Source: Sorangium cellulosum So ce56 (lineage in GTDB: Bacteria; Myxococcota_A; Polyangia; Polyangiales; Polyangiaceae). Taken from it: a stretch of 64,000 bases of DNA. Where the stretch lies: assembly GCF_000067165.1 (NCBI RefSeq), contig NC_010162.1, forward strand, positions 12,016,501 to 12,080,500. The letters run 5' to 3'. The notes beneath the pieces were generated by a model that saw only the letters and a program-made list of their open reading frames with translations, was not told the DNA's origin and did no database searches. The position numbers were made by a program, and so were the translations under genes. Below, piece after piece: positions 1 through 8,039 of this stretch. Position 1 is the first letter of the stretch, and each line of letters opens with the position of its first letter.

Positions 1-1
1 G

Positions 2-1834
2 ACGCCGGATCCGAACGACGGCGAGGCGGACATCGGCCCCAATGATTCGAACGCCGACCTCAACGACACGACGCTGGTCGGGCAGCTCACCGCGATGGTC
101 AAGGGCACGGGGCAGACCGGCTGCGGCTTCGAGGCGCAGCTCGAGAGCGTGTACCGCTTCCTCGTCGACCCGGAGCCCTACGCGACGATCAGCATTGACC
201 CGGCCACCGAAAACATCGTCGTCACCGGCGAGGATGCCGACGTCAAGAGGCAGCGCGCCGACTTCCTGCGGCCGAGCTCGCTCCTCGCGATCATCATGCT
301 CACCGACGAGAACGACTGCTCGATCCGCGAGGAGGGCAAGAACTACCTCGTGGCAGAGACCTCGCCAGGCTTCCGCCTGTGGCGGCCGCGCGTCGAGTGC
401 GCCACCGATCCGGGCAACAAGTGCTGCAGGTCGTGCAGCCAGAAACAGGACGACTGCCCCAAGGACGACACGTGCAAGGGCACGGACGGCAACACCGCCA
501 GGCTGACCAAGGAGGAGGACCCGGTCAACTCGCGCTGCTGGGATCAGAAGCGCCGGTTCGGCTTCGACTTCCTCTACCCGATCGACCGCTACCGGCGCGC
601 CTTCACCGAGGCGCAGATCCCGAACCGCAGGGGCGAGCTGGTCCCGAACCCGATCTTCAGCGATCCGAACCCGGACGACCTCGACTCCAACGTCCGCGAT
701 CCCGGGCTCGTCTTCTTCGCCGGTATCGTCGGCGTGCCGTGGCAGGACATCGCGCGTCAGAACGCGGATGGCCAGCCCGACCTGCTGAACGGCCTCAACC
801 AGGACGGCGAGCCGGTCGGTGGGTTCAAGAACTCCGACGAGCTCAGCGCTCCGGTGGCCGGCGCCGCCAGCACCTGGGAGCTCATCCTCGGCGATCCCGC
901 GAAGTACCAGGCGCCGAAGGATCCCTTCATGGTCGAGTCGATGAAGCCTCGCTCGGGCACGAACCCGATCACGGGTGATGCGATCGTCGGGCCGCAGGCG
1001 ACGGGCTGGAACAGCATCAACGGCCGCGAGTACACGATCCCGGAGGACAGCACGGGGGACCTCCAGTACGCGTGCATCTTCGATCTCCCCCGGGACGCGG
1101 TGAAGACCTGCGACGGGGCGGCTCAGAGCTGCGACTGCAGAGCGGTGGGGACTCAGGCGATCGACAACCCGCTGTGCAGGCCTGATGCGGGGAACGATCA
1201 GGCGGATCCGGCGCCCAGGTCGACGACGCAGATCAAGGCGAAGGCCTACCCGGGTCTCCGCGAGCTGCAGCTCATCCGGGAGCTCGGCCCCCAGGGCATC
1301 GTCGGCTCGGTGTGCCCGCGCCAGCTCGAGAACTCCGGCGCGGCCGACTACGGCTACCGACCGGCGATCGGCGCCATCATCGACCGCCTGAAGACGGTGC
1401 TCGGCGGCCAGTGCCTGCCGCGCACCTTGACGCCGGACACGGAGCAGCAGGTCTCCTGCCTGATCCTCGAGGCGCGCAACTCGCAGGGCCAGTGCAACTG
1501 CGCGGATCCGAGGAAGCTGGGGCGCCTCGACGTGACGGGCGCTCATACGGCGGCGAAGGACGAGGTGCTCTCGCTCGACATCGCGAAGGCGTCCGGCTGG
1601 GACTGCGTGTGCGAGATCCAGCAGCTCGAGGGCGACGGGGCCGTCGCGTGCAGGACCAGCGTCAGCGACGACATCGACGTGCATGGATGGTGCTACGTCG
1701 ACCCGGCGATCCGGCTCGGCGAAGCCAGCCTCGTGGCCGACTGCCCGTCGACGGAGCAGCGCAAGATCCGGTTCACGGGCCAGGGCGAAGCCCAGCAAGG
1801 GGCCACGCTGTTCATCACCTGCTCCGGCGAGTAG
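2..1834 (+). CDS. Secreted Cys-rich protein, vWA-like, 5' truncated by window edge
   Basis: The frame is open from the first bases of the window, so the true start lies upstream; an internal ATG at 95 is not the natural start. The visible part (about 610 residues) carries many Cys residues in short clusters (CCRSC, CNCADP, CVCEIQ), which suggests a disulfide-bonded exported protein. The segment LLAIIMLTDENDCS resembles the core strand of von Willebrand A-like domains found in myxobacterial surface lipoproteins, but no complete MIDAS motif can be judged from this fragment. No function is recognised. The gene is followed by a clear terminator hairpin, so it ends its transcription unit. Coding status is secure; family placement is an inference. 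Confidence 0.8.
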   Translation, partial: TPDPNDGEADIGPNDSNADLNDTTLVGQLTAMVKGTGQTGCGFEAQLESVYRFLVDPEPYATISIDPATENIVVTGEDADVKRQRADFLRPSSLLAIIMLTDENDCSIREEGKNYLVAETSPGFRLWRPRVECATDPGNKCCRSCSQKQDDCPKDDTCKGTDGNTARLTKEEDPVNSRCWDQKRRFGFDFLYPIDRYRRAFTEAQIPNRRGELVPNPIFSDPNPDDLDSNVRDPGLVFFAGIVGVPWQDIARQNADGQPDLLNGLNQDGEPVGGFKNSDELSAPVAGAASTWELILGDPAKYQAPKDPFMVESMKPRSGTNPITGDAIVGPQATGWNSINGREYTIPEDSTGDLQYACIFDLPRDAVKTCDGAAQSCDCRAVGTQAIDNPLCRPDAGNDQADPAPRSTTQIKAKAYPGLRELQLIRELGPQGIVGSVCPRQLENSGAADYGYRPAIGAIIDRLKTVLGGQCLPRTLTPDTEQQVSCLILEARNSQGQCNCADPRKLGRLDVTGAHTAAKDEVLSLDIAKASGWDCVCEIQQLEGDGAVACRTSVSDDIDVHGWCYVDPAIRLGEASLVADCPSTEQRKIRFTGQGEAQQGATLFITCSGE

Positions 1835-1840
1835 GCGGCG

Positions 1841-1880
1841 TCAGCGGACGTCAGCTAGCGTCAGCTAACGTCAGCTAGCG
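1841..1880. repeat. Four tandem 10-bp units just after the stop codon
   Basis: Four consecutive 10-mers of the form TCAGC(G/T)(G/A)(A/G)CG lie between the stop codon and the terminator hairpin. Two of the units are identical (TCAGCTAGCG). They may be a slippage-generated spacer; no function is evident. Confidence 0.7.
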
Positions 1881-1897
1881 TCTGATTGAGCCCGGCG

Positions 1898-1937
1898 CGC
1901 GGGGTGCGATCGTGAGATCGCGCCCCGCGGCGCTTTT
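1898..1937 (+). terminator. Rho-independent terminator
   Basis: A 14-bp stem (1898-1911 pairing with 1916-1929, one G-T wobble) with a GTGA loop is followed by GCGC and a TTTT run. It sits 60 nt downstream of the Cys-rich gene and 100 nt before the response regulator. Confidence 0.8.
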
Positions 1938-2034
1938 GTGGCGCTTCGCGGCTCCAGAGCGGCTCCAGCGAGCCGGCCGGAGGAGCGCCGGGAGGGACCT
2001 GCCCGGTTTTGTGCTAAGACCGGACTCCGTCGTG

Positions 2035-2724
2035 GTGGCACGCAAGAAGATTCTCATCATCGAGGACGAGCCCCACATCGTGCTGGGGCTGACGGACGCC
2101 CTCGAGTTCGAGGGCTTCTCGGTGGCGTCGGCCTCGAAGGGGAAGGACGGCGTGCTGCTCGCGCGGCAGGAGAAGCCGGACGCCATCCTCCTCGACCTCA
2201 TGCTCCCCGACACCAACGGCTTCAAGGTCTGCGAGGATCTGCGGCGCTGGGACGCGTTCGTGCCGATCATCATGCTGACGGCCCGCGGCCAGGAGATCGA
2301 CAAGATCCGCGGCCTCGACGCGGGCGCCGACGACTACGTGACCAAGCCGTTCAGCGTGGGCGAGCTCATCGCCCGCCTGCGCGCCCTCTTCCGCCGCGCC
2401 GCCCGGCCGGCCGAGGCGCCCGTCGAGGTGTTCTCCATCGGCAACGTGCAGATCAACATGACCGCCCACACGGTCTCGCGGGGCTCGCGCTCGGATCAGC
2501 TGTCGTTCTACGAGGTCGAGCTCCTTCGCCTGCTGCACGAGCGCCTGGGCCAGCCGGTCTCGCGCGAGGAGATCCTCCAGAAGATCTGGGGGATCGAGGC
2601 CGGGCCGTCGAACCGCACGGTCGACAACTTCATCGTCAAGCTGCGCAAGAAGATCGAGCGCTCGCCCGACAAGCCGGAGCACATCCTCACGGTCTACGGC
2701 TTCGGCTACAAGCTCGCTCCCTGA
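2035..2724 (+). CDS. OmpR/PhoB-family response regulator
   Basis: A two-component response regulator of about 229 residues. The N-terminal receiver domain (about 1-120) has the acidic pocket (IIEDE), phospho-acceptor Asp near residue 54 (LLDLMLPD), the switch Thr (LTAR) and the conserved Lys (TKPF). The C-terminal winged helix (about 135-229) has the typical RTVDNFIVKLRKKIE recognition helix and ends in the GFGYKL motif. Two consecutive GTG codons (2032, 2035) are the plausible starts; the second gives the usual ARKKILIIEDE beginning. No histidine kinase lies beside it, so it is an orphan whose partner is elsewhere. It converges with the next gene, overlapping it by 19 nt at the 3' ends. Confidence 0.93.
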   Translation: MARKKILIIEDEPHIVLGLTDALEFEGFSVASASKGKDGVLLARQEKPDAILLDLMLPDTNGFKVCEDLRRWDAFVPIIMLTARGQEIDKIRGLDAGADDYVTKPFSVGELIARLRALFRRAARPAEAPVEVFSIGNVQINMTAHTVSRGSRSDQLSFYEVELLRLLHERLGQPVSREEILQKIWGIEAGPSNRTVDNFIVKLRKKIERSPDKPEHILTVYGFGYKLAP

Positions 2725-3647
2725 CGGAGCGGCAGGACGTTGCGGAGGTCGCAAGGCACCGTCACCGCGGCGTCGGTGATGCGCTTCGGATCGAGCTCTT
2801 CGATGCGCGCGCCCTCGCGGATCTGCCGCGCCTCGAGGCGGAGCCGGACGAGGCCCGGGCTGCCCGTCTCGCCGGCGTACCCGACCACGTCGCCCGCGTC
2901 GAGGCGCGCGCCCGCCACGACGCCGGGGCCAGGGCGATCGAGGTGGCCATGGAGCAGGAGGTACCTGCGCACGCGATCCGCGTCGCGCGCCTCGCGCACG
3001 TCGTGCGCCGTGGCCACCGTGATCCCGGACAGCGCGCCGACGAAGACGACCTCGGCCTTCCCCTCCTGGCCCTCGAGCCTGAGCGCTGCCACCCGCTCGC
3101 CGCGCGTCGCGGCGATGTCGATCCCGCCGATCCACGACGGCGGCTCGGGCCGCGCCGCGCCGATCGCGGCGACGGAGCCCGCCGCAGGCAGCGCGCCCGC
3201 CCCGGCTGGAGCCTCCTCGACAAGGAGGAACCCCGGCGGCGCGTCCGGCGCGCCGATCGGGAACATGTACGCGGCGGCGTTCGCTGGACGTTCCGGGCGG
3301 CGGGGGATGTGCTCGTGGGCCTGGCCGCGCGTGCCCGCTCTTGCGGGGCGCGCGCCGGCAGGGTCAGAGAGCGCTGCAGCGCCGCCTTCGGGGAGCGACG
3401 CGCCCGGAGCAGGCAGCGGGACGCAGGCGGCGCCCTCCGGCACGGTGCGCGGGCCGCAGAGCGCCGCCGCGCCCGCGGCGCCGCGCGCCGCGGCCGCCGG
3501 AGGGACGACCGCGGGCGGCGGCGGCTCGGGATCGTCGATGCCGCCGAGCGCGAGGACCAGCGCCGACGCCGCGGCGCCGCGCACCAGCGGGGAAGGGGAG
3601 AGCGCTGCCCTCGCCGGGCGGGCTTGCAATGAGCCGGACACACGCAT
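2706..3647 (-). CDS. LytM/M23-like exported protein with degenerate active site
   Basis: An exported protein of 313 residues with an N-terminal hydrophobic Ala-rich segment (about 20-37) and a Pro/Ala-rich linker. The C-terminal third resembles the LytM (peptidase M23) fold: LLLHGHLDRPGPGV matches the YAHLS strand and DAGDVVGYAGETG matches the conserved V..GQ.IG..G.TG element. The closing HxH zinc-ligand strand (usually HLHFE) reads VRLRLEA, so two metal ligands appear to be lost. In the family, such degenerate LytM proteins (EnvC, NlpD) do not cut peptidoglycan but activate amidases; whether that holds here is inference. The start is an ATG at 3647, divergent from the HEAT gene with a 205-bp spacer. 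Confidence 0.72.
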   Translation of the reverse strand: MRVSGSLQARPARAALSPSPLVRGAAASALVLALGGIDDPEPPPPAVVPPAAAARGAAGAAALCGPRTVPEGAACVPLPAPGASLPEGGAAALSDPAGARPARAGTRGQAHEHIPRRPERPANAAAYMFPIGAPDAPPGFLLVEEAPAGAGALPAAGSVAAIGAARPEPPSWIGGIDIAATRGERVAALRLEGQEGKAEVVFVGALSGITVATAHDVREARDADRVRRYLLLHGHLDRPGPGVVAGARLDAGDVVGYAGETGSPGLVRLRLEARQIREGARIEELDPKRITDAAVTVPCDLRNVLPLRQGASL

Positions 3648-3852
3648 GCCACGAACGGTCTACCGCATCGCGCGCGGCGGGCGAGCTCGATGCAGCGGGG
3701 CGCGCTCGTCCCGCCCGGCTTGCGCGCGCGGCCCCGGCGTGGGCGGCGCCGGGCACGCGCGGCCGCGCCCGCCGTGGACGGGAATTCGCGGGGAACAGGC
3801 CCTTGTTGCCTGCCGGCTTGCGGAGACGACGCGCTGTTGATAGCTCCTCTTC

Positions 3853-4530
3853 GTGCAAAATCGTCAAGCCATCGAGACGACCCTGAACAAGCTGTTCGAC
3901 GCGGAGCGCACGGCTCGCCGGCTCCACGACGAGCTGACGGCCATGCCCGGCGATGGGCTGCTGGATGTCCTCACGGACGCGATCGCGGCCGCGACGCGCG
4001 AGAACGACGAGGACGAGGCGGCGCTCCGGCTGGTGCGTATCGCGTCGCTGCTCGGCGAGCACGAGGGGCCGCGCGCGCTCGACGCGCTCATCGATGTGCT
4101 CGCGTCGGAGCACCCCGAGGCGCGGCAGGCCGCGGGCGAGGAGATCGAAACGCTGGCCTACGATCGGTTCAAGGAGGTCGCGCAGGCGATCGAGCGCGCG
4201 CTGAAGCGGCTGCCGGTGGGCTCGTCGGCGCTCCCGGAGCTGCCGTACCTCATCGCCGAGGTGCCGGAGCCGGGCGTGCCGAAGCTGCTCAGCCAGTTCC
4301 TGAGCCACAAGGATCCGGACGCGGTCGCGGCGGCGATCGAGACGCTGGTCGAGATCGGTGACCCGGCGCATGCGCCGCTCATCCAGCCGCTGCTCGACGA
4401 CAAGCGCACGGTCGAGCTCGCGGACGACGGCGGCGACGACGCGACGTCGGAGGTCACGATCGGCGAGCTCGCCGAAGAAGCGCTCAGCCTCCTCGCGCCC
4501 TACGACGACGAGGAGGACGGGGTCGCCTGA
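3853..4530 (+). CDS. HEAT-repeat protein
   Basis: A 225-residue soluble, acidic, helix-rich protein. Repeating helical pairs (ALDALIDVL, GVPKLLSQFL, AVAAAIETLVEIG, LIQPLLDDK) and a spacing of about 35-40 residues indicate HEAT/armadillo-type repeats, which act as protein-binding scaffolds. There is no catalytic motif and no signal peptide, so it is probably cytoplasmic. It starts at a GTG and its stop codon overlaps the start of the downstream methyltransferase, which indicates translational coupling and a shared task. The partner is unknown. Confidence 0.82.
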   Translation: MQNRQAIETTLNKLFDAERTARRLHDELTAMPGDGLLDVLTDAIAAATRENDEDEAALRLVRIASLLGEHEGPRALDALIDVLASEHPEARQAAGEEIETLAYDRFKEVAQAIERALKRLPVGSSALPELPYLIAEVPEPGVPKLLSQFLSHKDPDAVAAAIETLVEIGDPAHAPLIQPLLDDKRTVELADDGGDDATSEVTIGELAEEALSLLAPYDDEEDGVA

Positions 4531-5357
4531 TGATCGGCCCGCCGCTGAGCGCGGCGGACGCCGTGTTGTTCGAGCACGCGGTCGTCCCGCGCTACCTCTC
4601 GTTCTTCGCCTCGCTGGCGGTCGAGATGCTGCTGCCCTCCGAGGCGGCGCGCATCGTCCACCTCGGCTGCCGGAGCGGCTTCCCCGACGCGATCGTGGCC
4701 GACAAGCTGCCCGGCGCGACCCTCGTGGGCGTCGACGGCTCCGCCGCCGCGCTCGAGCTCGCGCGCGACAAGGCCGCGCTGTTCTCCGGGATGAACGCGA
4801 GCTACGTGCTCGCCGACGCCCTGCCGACGCCGCTGCCGGACGCGAGCTTCTCCCACGCGTTCACGCTGCACCCGGTCTGCCGCCCGAGCGAGCGGGCGCA
4901 GCTCCTCGCCGAGCTGCGCCGGGTCCTCGTCCCCGGCGGCCAGGCGCTCATCGCGCTGCCGCTCCGCGGTTCGTTCCCGGAGATCGCGGACATCGCGCGG
5001 GAGTGCGCGCTCAAGCAAGACCTCTCGGAGCTCGGCGCCGCGGTGGACGCCGCCGCCGTCAGCCGCCCCACGATCGAGACCATCGCCGAGGAGATCGAGG
5101 GCGCGGGGCTCGACGAGGTCGAGGTCGACGTCCAGCTCATCGCCGTGTCGTTCGAGAGCGGGCGTGAGTTCCTCGAGGATCCCATCTCGAGGTTGATGGT
5201 GATCCCCGAGTCCACGGCGATGCTCGACGTCGAGCCGCAGATCATCGACTCGATGCTCAAGTACCTGCACCACGCGGTCTCGAAGTACTGGTCCGAAGGG
5301 GTCTTCGAGCTGACCGTGAACGTCGGGTGCGCGAGCGCTCGGCGCCCCCTCGTCTGA
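4530..5357 (+). CDS. Class I SAM-dependent methyltransferase
   Basis: A 275-residue protein with a Rossmann-type methyltransferase core. Motif I is IVHLGCRSG (about residue 42-50), the acidic residue that would bind SAM ribose is in VGVDGS, and motif IV/post-I elements are VLADALPTPLPDASF and LRRVLVPGG. The C-terminal region (about 170-275) is extended and could hold the substrate specificity. The ATG overlaps the stop of the HEAT gene (TGATG), so the pair is translationally coupled. The substrate cannot be told from sequence. The pairing with a HEAT scaffold is the only clue and would fit a protein substrate, but that is inference. Confidence 0.85.
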   Translation: MIGPPLSAADAVLFEHAVVPRYLSFFASLAVEMLLPSEAARIVHLGCRSGFPDAIVADKLPGATLVGVDGSAAALELARDKAALFSGMNASYVLADALPTPLPDASFSHAFTLHPVCRPSERAQLLAELRRVLVPGGQALIALPLRGSFPEIADIARECALKQDLSELGAAVDAAAVSRPTIETIAEEIEGAGLDEVEVDVQLIAVSFESGREFLEDPISRLMVIPESTAMLDVEPQIIDSMLKYLHHAVSKYWSEGVFELTVNVGCASARRPLV

Positions 5358-5414
5358 TCACGGTCGACGATCGGGCCAGGGCGCTGGTCGCGCGGAGCGC
5401 GGCCAGCGCTAGCG

Positions 5415-5693
5415 CTAGCGCCCGCCGCCGCGGAGGCCGAGCTCGTCGAGCCCGGCGAGCGCCGCGAGCGAGACCGGGTGGTACGGCGGCCGCGGGGTGA
5501 TCGGCTTCCGGACGTCGCCCCCGCGCTCCTCGATGAGCCGCGCGCAGAGCGCGAGGCACCACTTGCCCTGGCACCAGCCGGTGCCGAAGCCCGTGTAGCG
5601 CTTGACGGACTCGATGTCCTTGTAGCCGCGATCCATCGCGGCCTCGAGCTCGTGCAGCGTGACGTCCTCGCAGCGGCAAACGAGCGTCTTCAT
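5415..5693 (-). CDS. BFD-like [2Fe-2S]-binding protein
   Basis: A 92-residue protein beginning MKTLVCRCEDVTLHEL. It matches the bacterioferritin-associated ferredoxin (BFD)-like [2Fe-2S] domain: ligand Cys residues 6 and 8, then the second pair in TGWCQGKWC (about 41 and 46). In other bacteria this domain accompanies amino-acid dehydrogenases, nitrite reductases or bacterioferritin as an electron-transfer module. Here it lies 4 nt downstream of the QueD-type gene on the same strand, so the two are almost certainly co-transcribed. A short GCGCTAGCGCTAGCGC palindrome lies just past the stop. Confidence 0.88.
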   Translation of the reverse strand: MKTLVCRCEDVTLHELEAAMDRGYKDIESVKRYTGFGTGWCQGKWCLALCARLIEERGGDVRKPITPRPPYHPVSLAALAGLDELGLRGGGR

Positions 5694-5697
5694 CGAT

Positions 5698-6075
5698 CTA
5701 ATCGCCCTCGTACTCGCAGCGGGCGTCGCAGGTCTCGAAGATGGTGACCCGGTTCAAGGACGGCAGCGACGGCGCGAGGCGGGTCCAGATCCACCGTGCG
5801 AGCACCTCGCTCGTCGGGTTCTCCAGCCCGGGGACCTCGTTCAGGTAGTGGTGATCGAGCAGGTCGTGGAGGGGAGCCCAGGCCTCGTAGAGGTGGCTGT
5901 AATCGATGAACCACCCCGTCTCCTCGTTCACCGGGCCGCGGATCGCGACCTCGACCTTGAAGCTGTGACCGTGGAGGCGCGCGCACTTGTGCCCCTGCGG
6001 CACCTTGGGAAGGCGGTGGGCGGCTTCGAAGCGGAACTCGTGTACGAGACGGACGTTCATCGGAGCAGCGGTCAT
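5698..6075 (-). CDS. queD: 6-pyruvoyl/6-carboxytetrahydropterin synthase family (QueD-like)
   Basis: A 125-residue enzyme of the QueD/PTPS family, which turns dihydroneopterin triphosphate into 6-carboxytetrahydropterin for 7-deazaguanine (queuosine) synthesis. The zinc His residues are in FEAAHRLP and LHGHSF, the catalytic Cys is in CARLHGH, DHHYLNEV supplies the catalytic His/Asp, and ENPTSEVLA holds the conserved Glu. The frame is open upstream, but the family start corresponds to ATG 6075 or ATG 6060; 6075 is taken. QueE and QueC are not nearby, so queuosine assignment relies on family knowledge alone. Confidence 0.86.
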   Translation of the reverse strand: MTAAPMNVRLVHEFRFEAAHRLPKVPQGHKCARLHGHSFKVEVAIRGPVNEETGWFIDYSHLYEAWAPLHDLLDHHYLNEVPGLENPTSEVLARWIWTRLAPSLPSLNRVTIFETCDARCEYEGD

Positions 6076-6175
6076 GGGGCGATCGCCGTGGGGCGTCAAC
6101 GCCCCGTGGCCTGAACAGGGGGCGGCGTGAGGTACGGGGTTCCCTCGAGGGGCTCGAGCGGCTATACCGCCGGCC

Positions 6176-6316
6176 ATGCCGCAGAAGCCCGCAGTGAGAG
6201 CCAAGAAGAAGCGTCGCGATACGAAGCGCCTGGCGAACTGGCGCGCCAAGAAGGAGCTGCAGAGCGCCCAGGGGACGCCGGCCGAGCCGGCCGCCGCCGC
6301 GCGGTCCGGCAGCTGA
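6176..6316 (+). CDS. Small basic protein, 46 residues
   Basis: A short open frame begins MPQKPAVRAKKKRRDTKRL and ends in an Ala/Pro-rich tail. The first 27 residues are extremely Lys/Arg-rich, which suggests binding to nucleic acid or ribosomes. It has an ATG start and a TGA followed immediately by a perfect 11-bp hairpin, which supports a genuine transcription unit. It is not a recognised ribosomal protein. The upstream Shine-Dalgarno is weak, so the call is moderate. Confidence 0.5.
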   Translation: MPQKPAVRAKKKRRDTKRLANWRAKKELQSAQGTPAEPAAAARSGS

Positions 6317-6321
6317 GCCGC

Positions 6322-6345
6322 GAGCACCGGCCCCGGCCGGTGCTC
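6322..6345. terminator. Perfect hairpin between convergent genes
   Basis: An 11-bp perfect stem (6322-6332 with 6335-6345) of composition GAGCACCGGCC lies between the small basic gene and the end of the GAF gene on the other strand. There is no T-run, so it may act as a bidirectional or Rho-assisted terminator. Confidence 0.55.
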
Positions 6346-7906
6346 AGCTCGCCGGCTCGTCCTCTTCGCCGTCGTCTTCGTCGGGTTCCGGCGACGCGGG
6401 TCCCCTGCGTCGCGCCGCGCGAACGGTCGCGACCTCGGCCCGGGACGGGTTGATCACCAGGAAGCCGTGGTCCGCGTCGAGGAGCGCGACGTCTCCTGGC
6501 GACGCCCAGCGGAACGCCCCCGCCACATCCACGATCGACGGCACGCCGAGCAGCTGGAGGAGCACGAGCGAGCGCGGCCCGGACCGGTCGCTGAGCGCGA
6601 CGCCCACCGGGTGGGCCCGGGCGGAGATCAAGAGGTCGAAGACCGTCAGCTGGTCTCCCACGAGGACCGCCTTCGACGGGAGCTCGGCCCGGGCATCCGG
6701 GGTCGCCAGCATCAGGATCGCATCGCAGAGATCCTCGATGTCACGGGCGCGATCCTGCAAGAACGGGTCACCGACGATCCCGTTGGCGGCCCGCGCCACC
6801 TCGCGAGCGACCGTCCCGAGCGCCTGCGCGACGTTGCGCCCGCCGGCCGCGAGCTCGAAGGCGCGCGCGCGCAGGCGGCCGTCGCCGATCATCAGGAGGT
6901 AGGTCGAGAGGAACGCCGCCTCCTGCGCGAGCCCTCGCTTGGCCGCGCGGGCGTTGAGGTCGAGGAGCGCCTTCTCCGCGATGTCGAACGCGAGCCGCAG
7001 GAGCTTCGGATCGCCGCTGCCCTGCCGCGCGCCGAGCGATGAGGTCGCCGGCCGCCGCAGGGCCGCGATGGCGCCGAGCGCGCGCCCGGCGACGACGGGC
7101 AACCCCGGCAGCGTCACCTTGCGCGTGCCGCCGCCCGTGCGCCGCCGCCGCTCGCGCAGCTCGTCGAGCACCTGCGCGTGGCGAGCGCCGGCCGCGATCG
7201 GCGCGGTCAGCGCCATGACGAGCTCGACGTCCCGCGCCGTGAAGGCGCGATCGCCCGCCCGCTGCACGACCAGGGCGCCGAGCGGGCGGCCGCTGCCGAG
7301 GATGGGCGCCGCGAGGAAGACCGGGAAGCGCTCTTCACGGAGCTCGGGGAACGCTCGATAGCGCTCGTGCTCGGTCGCCTGGACGACCGAGATCGGCCGC
7401 AGGCACTCGACCGCCATGCCCGTGATGCCCTGCCCGACCGAGAGCCGCACCGTGCCGCGCGCCTCGCGCGGAAAGCCGACGTTGCCGCGCAGCACGAGCT
7501 CGTCGCCGTCGCCCTCGAGGAGGTACAGCGAGGCCACGTCGGCGCCGAGGATCGCGGCGATCCGCTGCGGCGCCTCGTCGAGGAGGAGCGACAGCGGCAT
7601 CGGCTTCGCCACGAAGGCAAGGTACTCGATCACGAGATCCAGGCGCTCGTCGCGGCGCACCTGGATCCTCGCGGAGGCGACCGACGGCGGCGCGCCCTCG
7701 TCGTCGGCACCCGCGGCGCGGGCCGAGCTGCTGGCCGGATCGCTCGAGAGGGACGCGCCCTCCTCGTCGGGGCGGCGCTCGTCCAGCGCGCGGTCCACGA
7801 GGCTGTCCCGTGATCCCTCCACGCCGGACGGCGTCGCCGACGGGCTCGCGATCGCTTCGAGCTCCGTGGGCGGATGGGTCGCCTTCGGATCGGTGCGCGA
7901 CGACAT
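6344..7906 (-). CDS. GAF + PtsP-like protein lacking the phospho-His
   Basis: A 520-residue protein. After a disordered acidic N-terminus comes a GAF domain (about 75-240, with VASLYLLEGDGDELVLRG and GITGMAVE). Then follows a segment like the N-terminal domain of PEP-utilising enzymes of the PtsP/enzyme I type (EKALLDLN, GDPFLQDRARDIEDL) and a swivelling mobile domain ending HGFLVINPS. In enzyme I this last domain carries the phosphorylated His in GGxTSHxAI; here the aligned segment reads SDRSGPRSLVLLQLLGVPS, so His is replaced. The PEP-binding TIM barrel is absent too. It therefore cannot run the usual phosphotransfer and may be a sensor or decoy. ATG 7906 is chosen over an upstream extension because the upstream residues have no domain character. 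Confidence 0.78.
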   Translation of the reverse strand: MSSRTDPKATHPPTELEAIASPSATPSGVEGSRDSLVDRALDERRPDEEGASLSSDPASSSARAAGADDEGAPPSVASARIQVRRDERLDLVIEYLAFVAKPMPLSLLLDEAPQRIAAILGADVASLYLLEGDGDELVLRGNVGFPREARGTVRLSVGQGITGMAVECLRPISVVQATEHERYRAFPELREERFPVFLAAPILGSGRPLGALVVQRAGDRAFTARDVELVMALTAPIAAGARHAQVLDELRERRRRTGGGTRKVTLPGLPVVAGRALGAIAALRRPATSSLGARQGSGDPKLLRLAFDIAEKALLDLNARAAKRGLAQEAAFLSTYLLMIGDGRLRARAFELAAGGRNVAQALGTVAREVARAANGIVGDPFLQDRARDIEDLCDAILMLATPDARAELPSKAVLVGDQLTVFDLLISARAHPVGVALSDRSGPRSLVLLQLLGVPSIVDVAGAFRWASPGDVALLDADHGFLVINPSRAEVATVRAARRRGPASPEPDEDDGEEDEPAS

Positions 7907-8039
7907 GCCATGATCGCTATCACACACCGTCGCTCGAGCGCACCTTGCTCCCACCACGTCCCGATCGTGTCGCGGTCTGGACGGCGCGGCCGCGCGACGT
8001 GCGCGCTCGCCGCGAGCCGCCCGCGCGGGCCGCCGGAGG

